Part shown: in pieces, positions 52,376-60,236 of the stretch
Layout of the letters: each line of letters starts with the position of its first letter
How positions within the stretch are numbered: position 1 is the stretch's first letter
Origin: Seohaeicola saemankumensis
GTDB taxonomy: Bacteria; Pseudomonadota; Alphaproteobacteria; Rhodobacterales; Rhodobacteraceae
Length of the DNA: 64,000 nucleotides
Direction of reading: 5' to 3'
Assembly (NCBI RefSeq): GCF_021021435.1
Contig: NZ_JAINWI010000014.1
Location: 124,001-188,000, forward strand
The notes under the pieces: model-generated
The model's database searches: none
What the model saw: only the letters and a program-made list of their open reading frames with translations
Told to the model about the DNA's origin: nothing
Program-made: the position numbers and the translations under genes

Positions 52376-52942
52376 TCAGACTTGCATGATCTCGGCCTGT
52401 TTGCCTTCAAGCGCGGCATCGACCATCTTGGTGAACTTGTCGGTCAGATCCTGCACGGCGGTTTCCCAGAATTTCTGGTCATCCTCGGACATGCCGCCCG
52501 CCTTGGCTTTCTTGATCTGGTCCATCCCGTCACGGCGCACGTTGCGCACGGCAACGCGGGCATTTTCGGCATATTGCGCGGCCACGCGGGTCAGATCGCG
52601 GCGACGTTCCTCGTTCAATTCGGGAATCGGCAGCATGATGATTGTGCCGTTAAGCTGAGGATTGATACCCAAACCGCTGTTACGAATAGCTTTTTCGACA
52701 GCGCCAACCATCGACTTGTCCCAGACATTAACCGTGACCATACGCGGTTCGGGCACGTTGATCGTGCCCACCTGATTAATCGGCGTGCGCTGGCCATAAG
52801 CCTCGACCATCACAGGCTCCAGCATCGAGGCCGAGGCGCGGCCGGTCCGCAAGGATGCGAATTCGGTCTTCAGCGCCGCCATGGCACCATCCATCCGCCG
52901 CTCCAGATCGTCGGTATCAATCTCGAAATCTTCGTCAGACAT
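52376..52942 (-). CDS. frr: Ribosome recycling factor
   Basis: 188 residues, full length. [31 protein letters not shown] and [29 protein letters not shown] are family hallmarks. It splits post-termination ribosomes together with EF-G. Lies 57 bases after pyrH and starts the group leading to uppS. Confidence 0.98.
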   Translation of the reverse strand: MSDEDFEIDTDDLERRMDGAMAALKTEFASLRTGRASASMLEPVMVEAYGQRTPINQVGTINVPEPRMVTVNVWDKSMVGAVEKAIRNSGLGINPQLNGTIIMLPIPELNEERRRDLTRVAAQYAENARVAVRNVRRDGMDQIKKAKAGGMSEDDQKFWETAVQDLTDKFTKMVDAALEGKQAEIMQV

Positions 52943-52999
52943 CGTCCTGCTCTTTCCCTTTTCCGTCGACCGCCAAGGCGGTTTCTTGTCACAATACGC

Positions 53000-53749
53000 T
53001 TATCCGTGCACGGTTGTATAGGTGCCCTTGCCCGCAAGGATTCCCTTGAACCCGCCCGGCTCGTCCAGCGAGAAAACGATGATCGGCAGGTTGTTGTCGC
53101 GCGCCAGCGCAATGGCGCTGGCATCCATCACGCCCAGATGCTGCGCCAGCACTTCGTCATAGGTGACGCGGGAATAGCGCTTGGCATCTCCGTGCTTCTT
53201 GGGGTCTTTGTCATAGACGCCGTCAACCTTGGTGCCTTTGAAAATCGCCTCGCAGGCCATTTCATTGGCACGCAGGGTCGCGGCAGTGTCTGTCGTGAAA
53301 TAGGGGTTGCCCGTGCCTGCCGCAAAGATCACGACGCGCTTTTTTTCAAGATGGCGCACGGCGCGGCGGCGGATATAGGGCTCGCAGACCTGATCCATCG
53401 GAATGGCGCTGATCACACGGGTATGGATGTTCAACGCCTCGAGCGAGGATTGCATCGCAAGCGCGTTCATCACGGTCGCCAGCATCCCCATATAGTCGGC
53501 CGTGGTGCGTTCCATCCCCTGCGCGCTGCCCTGAAGCCCGCGAAAAATGTTGCCGCCCCCGATGACCATGCAGATCTCGACACCCAGATCATGGACCGAT
53601 TTCACCTCTTGCGCGATGCGCTGCACCGTTGGCGGGTGCAGGCCGAACCCCTGATCGCCCATCAGCGCCTCGCCCGAGATTTTCAGCATCACGCGGCGGA
53701 ATTTCGTCTGCCCCTCAGGTGTGGTGGCGGTATCGGCTGCGTCTGGCAT
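53000..53749 (-). CDS. pyrH: UMP kinase
   Basis: 249 residues. Amino-acid-kinase fold: [37 protein letters not shown], and [15 protein letters not shown]. It phosphorylates UMP to UDP. The ATG has GGAG 6 bases upstream; the frame remains open far upstream but overlaps the divergent miaA and was not used. Heads the envelope cluster; tsf and rpsB, its common neighbours, are not here. Confidence 0.97.
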   Translation of the reverse strand: MPDAADTATTPEGQTKFRRVMLKISGEALMGDQGFGLHPPTVQRIAQEVKSVHDLGVEICMVIGGGNIFRGLQGSAQGMERTTADYMGMLATVMNALAMQSSLEALNIHTRVISAIPMDQVCEPYIRRRAVRHLEKKRVVIFAAGTGNPYFTTDTAATLRANEMACEAIFKGTKVDGVYDKDPKKHGDAKRYSRVTYDEVLAQHLGVMDASAIALARDNNLPIIVFSLDEPGGFKGILAGKGTYTTVHG

Positions 53750-53887
53750 GGGGGCTCCGTTCGGGTTTGGCTGATCGCGCGCAAAATGTCGCAAAACGGC
53801 GTCGGGTTCAATCCGCGAAGCGCGCACCACACAAATTCCACGACGGGGGGCTGACGCGGCACGCCGAATACCGCTATCAGGCGGGGC

Positions 53888-54772
53888 ATGAGCATGCCAG
53901 ACCTGTCGCAGATCCCCGCTGACCATCCCGTCCTGATCGCAGGCCCCACCGCCAGCGGCAAATCCGCCTTGGCCATGTCCATCGCAGAGCAGCAAGGCGG
54001 TGTGATTGTGAACGCCGACGCCATTCAGGTTTTTGCCAACTGGCGGGTGCTGACAGCGCGCCCCGACGCCGCGGACGAGGCGCGCTGCACCCATCGTCTC
54101 TATGGTCATGTCGCGGGAAACGCGCCCTATTCCGTGGGCCATTGGCTGCGCGAGATCACCCCTTTGCTGCACGGACCGCGCCCGATCATCGTGGGTGGCA
54201 CAGGGCTTTATTTCAGTGCGTTGACCGAAGGGCTGGCCCAGATCCCCACCCTGCCCGCCCATATCCGCCCGGAGGCCGAAGCGCGCCTGCAAAACGGCGG
54301 GATAGCAACCCTTCTGGCGGATCTGGACGCGGCGACCCTCGCCCGTATCGACCAGCGCAACCCAATGCGTGTGCAGCGCGCGTGGGAGGTGTGGCGCGGC
54401 ACCGGGCGCGGTCTGGCGGATTGGCAGGACGACACGCCGCCGCCACTGCTGCCGCTGTCGCAGGCGACCGCGATCCTGTTCGATGCGCCCAAGGACTGGC
54501 TGAACGCCCGAATCGTGCAGCGTTTCGACGCCATGCTGGCCGGCGGCGCACTGGATGAGGCGCGCGCCAATCTGGACAGTTGGAACCCTGACGACTTATC
54601 GGCCAAGGCCATCGGAGCCGCCGAGCTGATCGCCCATCTGCGCGGTAAAATCACGCTGGATCAAGCCCGCGACCGTGCCACCATCGCCACCCGCCAGTTT
54701 GCCAAACGGCAGCGCACATGGTTCAGGGCGCGCATGGGGGCCTGGCAGGCCTATCGGCCAGAACCCGCCTGA
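53888..54772 (+). CDS. miaA: tRNA dimethylallyltransferase MiaA
   Basis: 294 residues. P-loop [15 protein letters not shown], the [11 protein letters not shown] substrate segment (relatives read D-S-x-Q), [14 protein letters not shown] and [13 protein letters not shown]. It prenylates A37 of tRNAs reading UNN codons. Divergent from pyrH. Uses the isoprenoid unit produced by the pathway genes dxr and ispDF. Confidence 0.95.
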   Translation: MSMPDLSQIPADHPVLIAGPTASGKSALAMSIAEQQGGVIVNADAIQVFANWRVLTARPDAADEARCTHRLYGHVAGNAPYSVGHWLREITPLLHGPRPIIVGGTGLYFSALTEGLAQIPTLPAHIRPEAEARLQNGGIATLLADLDAATLARIDQRNPMRVQRAWEVWRGTGRGLADWQDDTPPPLLPLSQATAILFDAPKDWLNARIVQRFDAMLAGGALDEARANLDSWNPDDLSAKAIGAAELIAHLRGKITLDQARDRATIATRQFAKRQRTWFRARMGAWQAYRPEPA

Positions 54773-54809
54773 TTGTCGCGCGGACTTGCCAATTTTCAAC
54801 CATCCCCTT

Positions 54810-54841
54810 TTGATGCCGCATGATGCTTGCTAGGCTGCCAC
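54810..54841 (+). promoter_or_regulatory. Promoter-like element before the AraC gene
   Basis: TTGATGCCGCAT (54810-54821) could be the -35 region and TGCTAGGCTG (54828-54837) the -10 region. The same TGCTAGGCTG stands before the cytochrome c556 gene (10994-11003), and the first block recurs at 30662. Its position implies translation of the AraC gene starts after it. Confidence 0.4.
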
Positions 54842-54876
54842 GCAATGATCGACAGATCGACGGAGCGTTATTCCAG

Positions 54877-55716
54877 ATGCAAACAGGCATGGCAAAAGCG
54901 GAAAAGCCTCTTCCCGCGCCCGACAACGTGAGCGGCGCAATTCGTATCGGCAGCATCGCGCAAATGGCGCGGGGCACGCCGTGGCGGCTGGAACATGTGC
55001 ACAGCCATGACCATGACATCCTGATGTGGATCACGCGTGGTCAGGGCCGCATGATCCTGCAAGGTCTCCGCAGCGGGATCGGCACCCACAACGCGGTTTT
55101 TGTGCCCGCGCATACATTGATCTCGGTCGAGTTGGGCAAGCAAGGCTTCGGTCTGGCGGTCCATCTGTCCCCCCGCACCGATATCGGATTTCCAGAAGAG
55201 CCGCAGCATCTGCGTATCCGCGACGTGCAGGCGCAGGCCGAAATCTCGGCCGTGCTTGACGTGATGCAACGCGAGCAAAGCACCAACCGCCCCCATGTCG
55301 ATGAAGCCCTGCGCGCGCATGCCATACTGCTGTCAGTCTGGCTGCGGCGGCAGATGATCGAAACTGCGTCAGAGAATAACCGTATGCCCGCAGCGCACCG
55401 TCTGGTGCAGGCCTATTGCGCGATGGTGGCAAGGGACTACGCCAGCCCTAAACTGATGGGCGATTATGCCGCTGAACTTGGCGTCACGGCAACGCATCTG
55501 ACCCGTTCCTGCCGTGATGCGTCAGGCATGACAGCCGCCGATATCCTGACGCAACGCAGTCTTTATGCCGCCCGCGACATGATTGAAACCACCGACCTTC
55601 CCTTGCAGGACATCGGGCAGAGCCTCAATTTCTCGAGCCCTGCCTATTTCTCGCGTTTCGTGCAGCACCATACCGGCCAGTCGCCCAGCAATTTGCGTCG
55701 CAGCGCACAGCGCTAG
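54877..55716 (+). CDS. AraC-family transcriptional regulator
   Basis: 279 residues with the chosen ATG. An N-terminal cupin-like ligand domain (LEHVHSHDHDILMWITRGQGRMILQG) is followed by two C-terminal helix-turn-helix motifs (SPKLMGDYAAELGVTATHLTRSCRDA and LPLQDIGQSLNFSSPAYFSRFVQHHTGQSP). An earlier in-frame ATG at 54820 would overlap the promoter-like element. The ABC importer operon begins 379 bases downstream on the same strand; control of it is a reasonable guess. Confidence 0.88.
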   Translation: MQTGMAKAEKPLPAPDNVSGAIRIGSIAQMARGTPWRLEHVHSHDHDILMWITRGQGRMILQGLRSGIGTHNAVFVPAHTLISVELGKQGFGLAVHLSPRTDIGFPEEPQHLRIRDVQAQAEISAVLDVMQREQSTNRPHVDEALRAHAILLSVWLRRQMIETASENNRMPAAHRLVQAYCAMVARDYASPKLMGDYAAELGVTATHLTRSCRDASGMTAADILTQRSLYAARDMIETTDLPLQDIGQSLNFSSPAYFSRFVQHHTGQSPSNLRRSAQR

Positions 55717-55885
55717 CCTGCGCCCTCTGTCAGGGCACATCTGTCAGGCAAATGACGGATGGTGGCTTTGGGCAGTTAAGCCGGTCAAATTCTCGTTGAT
55801 GCAGCAATACCCGCGCGCCGTCGGCCCTATCCGTTCCAGTCCATCGCGTAAACTTGACGCAGTCGTCGCGTTTATGTCTTGTCAG

Positions 55886-55899
55886 CGACATGAATGTCG
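55886..55899. promoter_or_regulatory. Palindrome CGACAT-GA-ATGTCG at a putative promoter
   Basis: Perfect 6-base arms directly upstream of TTTTTGCTAGG. Either an operator overlapping the -35/-10 spacer of the importer promoter, or a weak intrinsic terminator for the AraC gene (CGACA/TGTCG stem with TGAA loop and five T). Confidence 0.45.
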
Positions 55900-55947
55900 T
55901 TTTTGCTAGGTGTCGATGTCGCTTTCGGTCCACAGAATGACGAATGC

Positions 55948-55966
55948 ATGCGTTGACGCAACGCAT
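55948..55966. promoter_or_regulatory. Palindrome with 8-base arms, candidate operator
   Basis: ATGCGTTG-ACG-CAACGCAT, a perfect 8-base inverted repeat around 3 bases, located 130 bases before the substrate-binding protein gene and about 40 bases past the putative -10 element. The size and symmetry suit a dimeric repressor site. Confidence 0.5.
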
Positions 55967-56095
55967 AAACTGGTGCCGAATGCCCCTAAGGATGAAGGGC
56001 GTATGAAACCCACGGTGTTTCGCAACATCGCAGGTGGCACGAGTGTCGACCGGTCAGCCTTCAATAAGCATGAGACGCCTCACAGGGAGTTGGAA

Positions 56096-57757
56096 ATGAA
56101 AGATACGACCTTCACGGATCAACCGGTGCACAAAGCCGCACTGATGTATGCCGACGAATTCAAGACCGGACAGTTGAGCCGCCGCGAGTTTCTGGCCCGC
56201 ACGACCAGTCTTGGTGTGACAGCCGCCGCAGCCTACGCGCTGGGTGGGTTGGACAGCCCCGTTCAGGCACAGGCCACACCGGTACAGGGTGGCACATTGC
56301 GCTGCCAGATGAGCCTGCGCGCCCTCAAGGATACGCGCACCGCAGACTGGTCGGAGATCGCCAACCAGACCCGCGGCACGCTGGAATATCTGGTCGAATA
56401 CAACAATGACGGCAGCTTCCGCGGTATGCTGCTGGAAAGCTGGCAGGTGAATGACGACGCGACCCAATATACCCTGAACGTGCGCCCCGGGGTGACATGG
56501 AATAACGGGGATGCCTTTACAGCCGAAGACGTGGCCCGCAACATCGCACGCTGGTGCGAACGCAGCGTCGAGGGCAATTCCATGGCCGCCCGCGTCGGCA
56601 GCCTGATCGACGACGCCACCGGCGAGGCGCGCGAAGGCGCGATCGAGGTTGTAGACGACATGACTGTTCGCCTGAACCTGTCCTCGCCCGATATCGCGAT
56701 CATCGCCAACTTCTCGGATTATCCTGCCGCTGTGGTACACAGCAGCTACAATCCCGACGAGATGCAGAATGTCGGCACCGGCCCCTACATCATCGAAGAA
56801 CTGGAAGTCGGCGTGAAATGCGTGCTGACGCGCAATGAAGATCACACATGGTGGGGCACCGACGTTTATGGCGGGCCTTATCTGGACCGGATCGAATACA
56901 TTGATTTCGGCACGGACAGCGCAGCATGGCTGTCGGCGCTGGAATCTGCGGAAGTGGACATGCTGCACGAATCCGTGGGCGAGTTCATCGAGATCATGGA
57001 CGGTCTGGGACTGGTCAAGACCGAGGTAGTGACAGGCGCCACCGTGGTGATCCGCCCCAACCAGCTGGCCGAGGTGAACGGCATGCGCCCCTATGAGGAC
57101 AAGCGTGTGCGCCAAGCCATACAGATGGCGGTCAACAACGCTGTCTGTCTGGAACTGGGCTATGGCAATCTGGGTGTCGCCGCCGAGAACCACCATGTCG
57201 CGCCCGTGCATCCCGAATATGCCGAACTGCCGCCGCAGACGCTTGATCCGGTTGCGGCCAAGGCGCTGCTGGATGAAACCGGCATGGCCGATTTCGAGCA
57301 CGAGATCACCTCGCTGGACGATGACTGGATGCGCAACACCTGCGATGCGGTGGGCGCACAGCTACGCGATGCGGGCTTCAACGTGAAGCGCACGATCCTG
57401 CCCGGCTCGACCTTCTGGAACGACTGGACGAAATATCCGTTCAGCGCGACAAACTGGAACCACCGCCCGCTAGGTGTGCAGGTCTATGCCGTGGCCTATC
57501 GTTCGGGCGAGGCGTGGAACGAATTTGGTTGGGCCAACCCCGAATTCGACGCCCTGCTGGAAGAGGCGCTGGCGATTGCCGATGCCGACAAACGTCGCGA
57601 GGTCAGCGCCAAGATGCAGGCTATCGTGCAGGAAGAGGGCGTAACCATCCAGCCCTACTGGCGTTCGCTGTACCGCCACTCACGCGAAGGCTTTGTCGGC
57701 AACGAGATGCATATTGCCTTCGAGCATCACCACTACAAATGGGGCACAGCCGCCTGA
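56096..57757 (+). CDS. ABC importer substrate-binding protein, peptide/nickel family (SBP_bac_5), Tat-exported
   Basis: 553 residues. Twin-arginine signal [17 protein letters not shown] at about residues 24-40, with an alanine-rich hydrophobic stretch ending near SPVQAQA. The family-5 fold is recognised from [33 protein letters not shown] and the C-terminal [13 protein letters not shown]. The Tat signal means folding before export. Ligand unknown (peptides, opines, sugars and others occur in this family). The AGGGAG site precedes the ATG. First gene of the importer operon. Confidence 0.92.
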   Translation: MKDTTFTDQPVHKAALMYADEFKTGQLSRREFLARTTSLGVTAAAAYALGGLDSPVQAQATPVQGGTLRCQMSLRALKDTRTADWSEIANQTRGTLEYLVEYNNDGSFRGMLLESWQVNDDATQYTLNVRPGVTWNNGDAFTAEDVARNIARWCERSVEGNSMAARVGSLIDDATGEAREGAIEVVDDMTVRLNLSSPDIAIIANFSDYPAAVVHSSYNPDEMQNVGTGPYIIEELEVGVKCVLTRNEDHTWWGTDVYGGPYLDRIEYIDFGTDSAAWLSALESAEVDMLHESVGEFIEIMDGLGLVKTEVVTGATVVIRPNQLAEVNGMRPYEDKRVRQAIQMAVNNAVCLELGYGNLGVAAENHHVAPVHPEYAELPPQTLDPVAAKALLDETGMADFEHEITSLDDDWMRNTCDAVGAQLRDAGFNVKRTILPGSTFWNDWTKYPFSATNWNHRPLGVQVYAVAYRSGEAWNEFGWANPEFDALLEEALAIADADKRREVSAKMQAIVQEEGVTIQPYWRSLYRHSREGFVGNEMHIAFEHHHYKWGTAA

Positions 57758-57774
57758 TCAGGCTGGAACCGCAA

Positions 57775-57800
57775 CCGCATGCCCTGAACGGGGCATGCGG
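57775..57800 (+). other. Intercistronic hairpin after the substrate-binding protein gene
   Basis: CCGCATGCCC and GGGCATGCGG form a perfect 10-bp stem with loop TGAACG, 18 bases past the stop. No T-run follows. Such hairpins typically stabilise the upstream mRNA so the binding protein is made in excess over the permeases. Confidence 0.65.
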
Positions 57801-57923
57801 GATATAACGCATGCGGCCCCGCCACACTCGTTGCGGGACCGGCTGATAAAGCGAAGACGGACGGGTCATCCAAGACCTGCCACAGCCCGCCATCTTGCGG
57901 GCGCAGGCTTCAGGGGGCGCTGA

Positions 57924-58976
57924 ATGGGTCTGTTTATCTTGCGACGGTTGGGGGTGATGATCCTGACGTCCATCTGCCTGACTTTCATCGTATTTTTTAT
58001 GACCAATCTCTATCCAAACCTTGAAAAACTGGCCAAGACCCAGGGCAATTTTCGCATGAGCGATGCCGAGGTCACCAGCTTTCTGGGGCGCAATGGATAT
58101 CTTGATCCCCTGCCGGTCAAATATGCCCAATGGCTGGGTGTGCTGCCCGGCTGGACGGTCGAGGTCTCGGACGGCATGCGCGGACGCTGCGTGACCGGCA
58201 CCGTCACCCCCGAAGCGATGGCCGAAGCGCCCCGTTTCTGCGGTATCCTGCAAGGCAACTGGGGCTATTCCACCGTCTTTCGCGGCGATGTGGGCGAGAT
58301 CATTTCGACCCGTCTTGGTCTGACAGCGAAACTGATGTTCTGGGTCATGGTGCTGATGGTGCCCTCGGCCTTGCTGCTGGGCGTGTTGGCGGGGATGCGC
58401 GAAGGATCGCGCACGGATCGCACATTGTCGACCTTTGCCATCACGACGACCGCCACGCCGGAATATGTCTCGGGCGTGATCCTGATCGCTGTCTTTGCCT
58501 CCTCTGCCGTGGGGCTGCGCTGGTTCAACGGCACGGCAACGGGCGCGATGGATAACGCGACTTTCAACAATTTTTTCCTGCCGGTGCTGACAATCGCCCT
58601 TTACGGCATGGGATATATCGCGCGTATGACCCGTGCTTCGATGGCCGAGGTGATGACTGCACAATATATCCGCACGGCGCGCCTGAAAGGTGTCAAGTTC
58701 AGCGATATCGTCATGAAACACGCGCTGCGCAACGCGCTGATCGCCCCCTTCACCGTGATCATGCTGCAATTCCCGTGGCTGCTGAACGGCGTGGTCATTG
58801 TCGAGACCCTGTTCAACTACAAGGGCTTCGGCTGGACACTGGTGCAGGCCGCAGGAAACAACGATATCGAGCTTTTGCTGGGTGTCTCGGTGGTATCCGT
58901 GATCGTGGTGCTGGTGACGCAGCTGATTTCCGATATCGGCTATGTCTATCTTAACCCGCGCATCAGCGTTTCATAG
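57924..58976 (+). CDS. ABC importer permease, DppB type, with enlarged periplasmic loop
   Basis: 350 residues with a DppB-type start (FILRRLGVMILTSICLTFIVFFM) and the EAA-loop motif YIRTARLKGVKFSDIVMKHALRNAL. After the first membrane helix the periplasmic region (about 30-120) is larger than in E. coli DppB: residues 74-108 form an extra part with Cys89 and Cys106, possibly disulfide-bonded. The permease partner of the next gene. Start ATG follows weak GC-rich leader sequence. Confidence 0.92.
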   Translation: MGLFILRRLGVMILTSICLTFIVFFMTNLYPNLEKLAKTQGNFRMSDAEVTSFLGRNGYLDPLPVKYAQWLGVLPGWTVEVSDGMRGRCVTGTVTPEAMAEAPRFCGILQGNWGYSTVFRGDVGEIISTRLGLTAKLMFWVMVLMVPSALLLGVLAGMREGSRTDRTLSTFAITTTATPEYVSGVILIAVFASSAVGLRWFNGTATGAMDNATFNNFFLPVLTIALYGMGYIARMTRASMAEVMTAQYIRTARLKGVKFSDIVMKHALRNALIAPFTVIMLQFPWLLNGVVIVETLFNYKGFGWTLVQAAGNNDIELLLGVSVVSVIVVLVTQLISDIGYVYLNPRISVS

Positions 58977-58988
58977 GAGCAGCGGCAT

Positions 58989-60164
58989 ATGGACCCTTTA
59001 GGCTGGGGCGAGATCATCACCCGCATCCTGATCCAGTTTACCCCTGTCTGGATCGCACTCGGGCTGACCTTCGGACTGTCCATCGCTTTCAAACGGCGGC
59101 TGGGCCTTTATGGTAAGCTGTTTGACAGCGTGATCGGAATGTTCGGCTTCGCGCTGGTCATGTTCTGGGTCTATACCGCCGTCTTCGGCGGCGCCTTCGG
59201 CTGGATCGTCACGCATGATACGCTGAGCCAGATTTCCGGTCTGAAAAACAAGGTTCCCGGCTCGCCGGTGCCCGATGCCGGGGCAAACGGCCTTTATCCC
59301 TATTACCTGATGGGCGGTGACAATCTGGCGCGCGATGTGTTCAGCCGGATGATCGTGGGCGCATGGGAGGTCATGAAAATCGCCCCCTTCGCCACGCTGT
59401 TCGCCTTCATGGTGGGCATCACCTTGGGTCTGCCTGCAGGCTATTACGGCGGGCGGCTGGATACGTTCCTGTCGTTTCTGGCAAATCTCATCCTCGCCTT
59501 TCCGGTGATCCTGCTGTTCTACTTGCTGGTCACGCCGGAAATCGTGGTGACGGGTATTCCGGTCTACATGGCGGGCGTGCTGTTCCTGTTTCCGATCATT
59601 TTCCTGACAATCCTGTTCAACTCGCGGTTTTTCACGCAACCGGCCAGGCGCAATATCTATCTGGTGGTGACTCTGGTGGTCGGTCTGTGGATCTATCTCG
59701 GCATCGCATGGAACGCCGATCCGCTGGGGCTGATCAGTTTTCCGCCCAACCTGCTGGTGGTCTTCGTGGCCGTCGTCTTTGTCAACTCTCCCACCGTGTT
59801 CCGCATCGTGCGCGGCCTCGCGATGGATATCAAAACACGTGATTACGTGGCCGCCGCACAGACCCGTGGCGAGGGGCCGTGGTATATCATGCTGTGGGAA
59901 ATCCTGCCCAATGCGCGCGGACCACTGATCGTCGATTTCTGCCTGCGGATCGGATACACTACCATCCTTCTGGGGACATTGGGTTTTTTCGGTCTGGGCC
60001 TCAGCCCTGAAAGCCCGGATTGGGGCAGCACGATCAACGAAGGGCGCAAGCTTCTGTCGATCTACCTGCATCCGGCAGTACCGCCCGCGATGGCCTTGCT
60101 GAGCCTTGTTTTGGGGTTGAACCTGCTGGCGGATGGCCTGCGCGAGGAAAGTTTGCGGGACTGA
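58989..60164 (+). CDS. ABC importer permease, DppC type, with an internal two-helix insertion
   Basis: 391 residues against about 300 for typical DppC. The core is intact: N-terminal helix, GGDNLARDVFSRMIVGAWE, GLPAGYYGGRLDTFLSFLANLILAFP, and the EAA-loop YVAAAQTRGEGPWYIMLWEILPN (about 286-308). Between these, residues about 185-260 add two more hydrophobic segments and a short loop (LFNSRFFTQPARRNIYLV). The extra N-terminal 60 residues also contain a hydrophobic helix pair. Works with the preceding permease and the fused ATPase. Confidence 0.9.
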   Translation: MDPLGWGEIITRILIQFTPVWIALGLTFGLSIAFKRRLGLYGKLFDSVIGMFGFALVMFWVYTAVFGGAFGWIVTHDTLSQISGLKNKVPGSPVPDAGANGLYPYYLMGGDNLARDVFSRMIVGAWEVMKIAPFATLFAFMVGITLGLPAGYYGGRLDTFLSFLANLILAFPVILLFYLLVTPEIVVTGIPVYMAGVLFLFPIIFLTILFNSRFFTQPARRNIYLVVTLVVGLWIYLGIAWNADPLGLISFPPNLLVVFVAVVFVNSPTVFRIVRGLAMDIKTRDYVAAAQTRGEGPWYIMLWEILPNARGPLIVDFCLRIGYTTILLGTLGFFGLGLSPESPDWGSTINEGRKLLSIYLHPAVPPAMALLSLVLGLNLLADGLREESLRD

Positions 60165-60174
60165 TGCGGGGACA

Positions 60175-60218
60175 GGCGGGGCGCTGCCCCGCACCCCGGG
60201 ATATTTGACGCAAGAAGA
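60175..60218 (+). repeat. Intergenic GC-rich repeat with CCCCGGGATATTTG core, copy 2
   Basis: GCGGGGCGCTGCCCCGC hairpin, then CCCCGGGATATTTG, two variable bases and GCAAGAAGA. Same order of blocks as the minus-strand copy at 12465-12520. It separates the DppC-type permease and the ATPase gene, so here it lies inside an operon and not at its end. Confidence 0.75.
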
Positions 60219-60236
60219 ATGAACAGGAGCGGATCA

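Larger units (their letters stand above)
55717..56095. other. Leader/promoter region of the ABC importer operon
   Basis: 379 bases without a supported gene. It contains TGCTAGG (55904-55910, like the -10 elements elsewhere), two palindromes listed separately, and an AGGGAG ribosome site just before 56096. An open frame extends upstream of 56096 but lacks a signal sequence at its start and would bury the twin-arginine motif. Confidence 0.6.

Noticed and set aside
53750-54292. Upstream extension of pyrH giving a 430-residue protein
   Set aside because: The extension overlaps the divergent miaA gene and has no homology to UMP kinase; the internal ATG has a good ribosome site.
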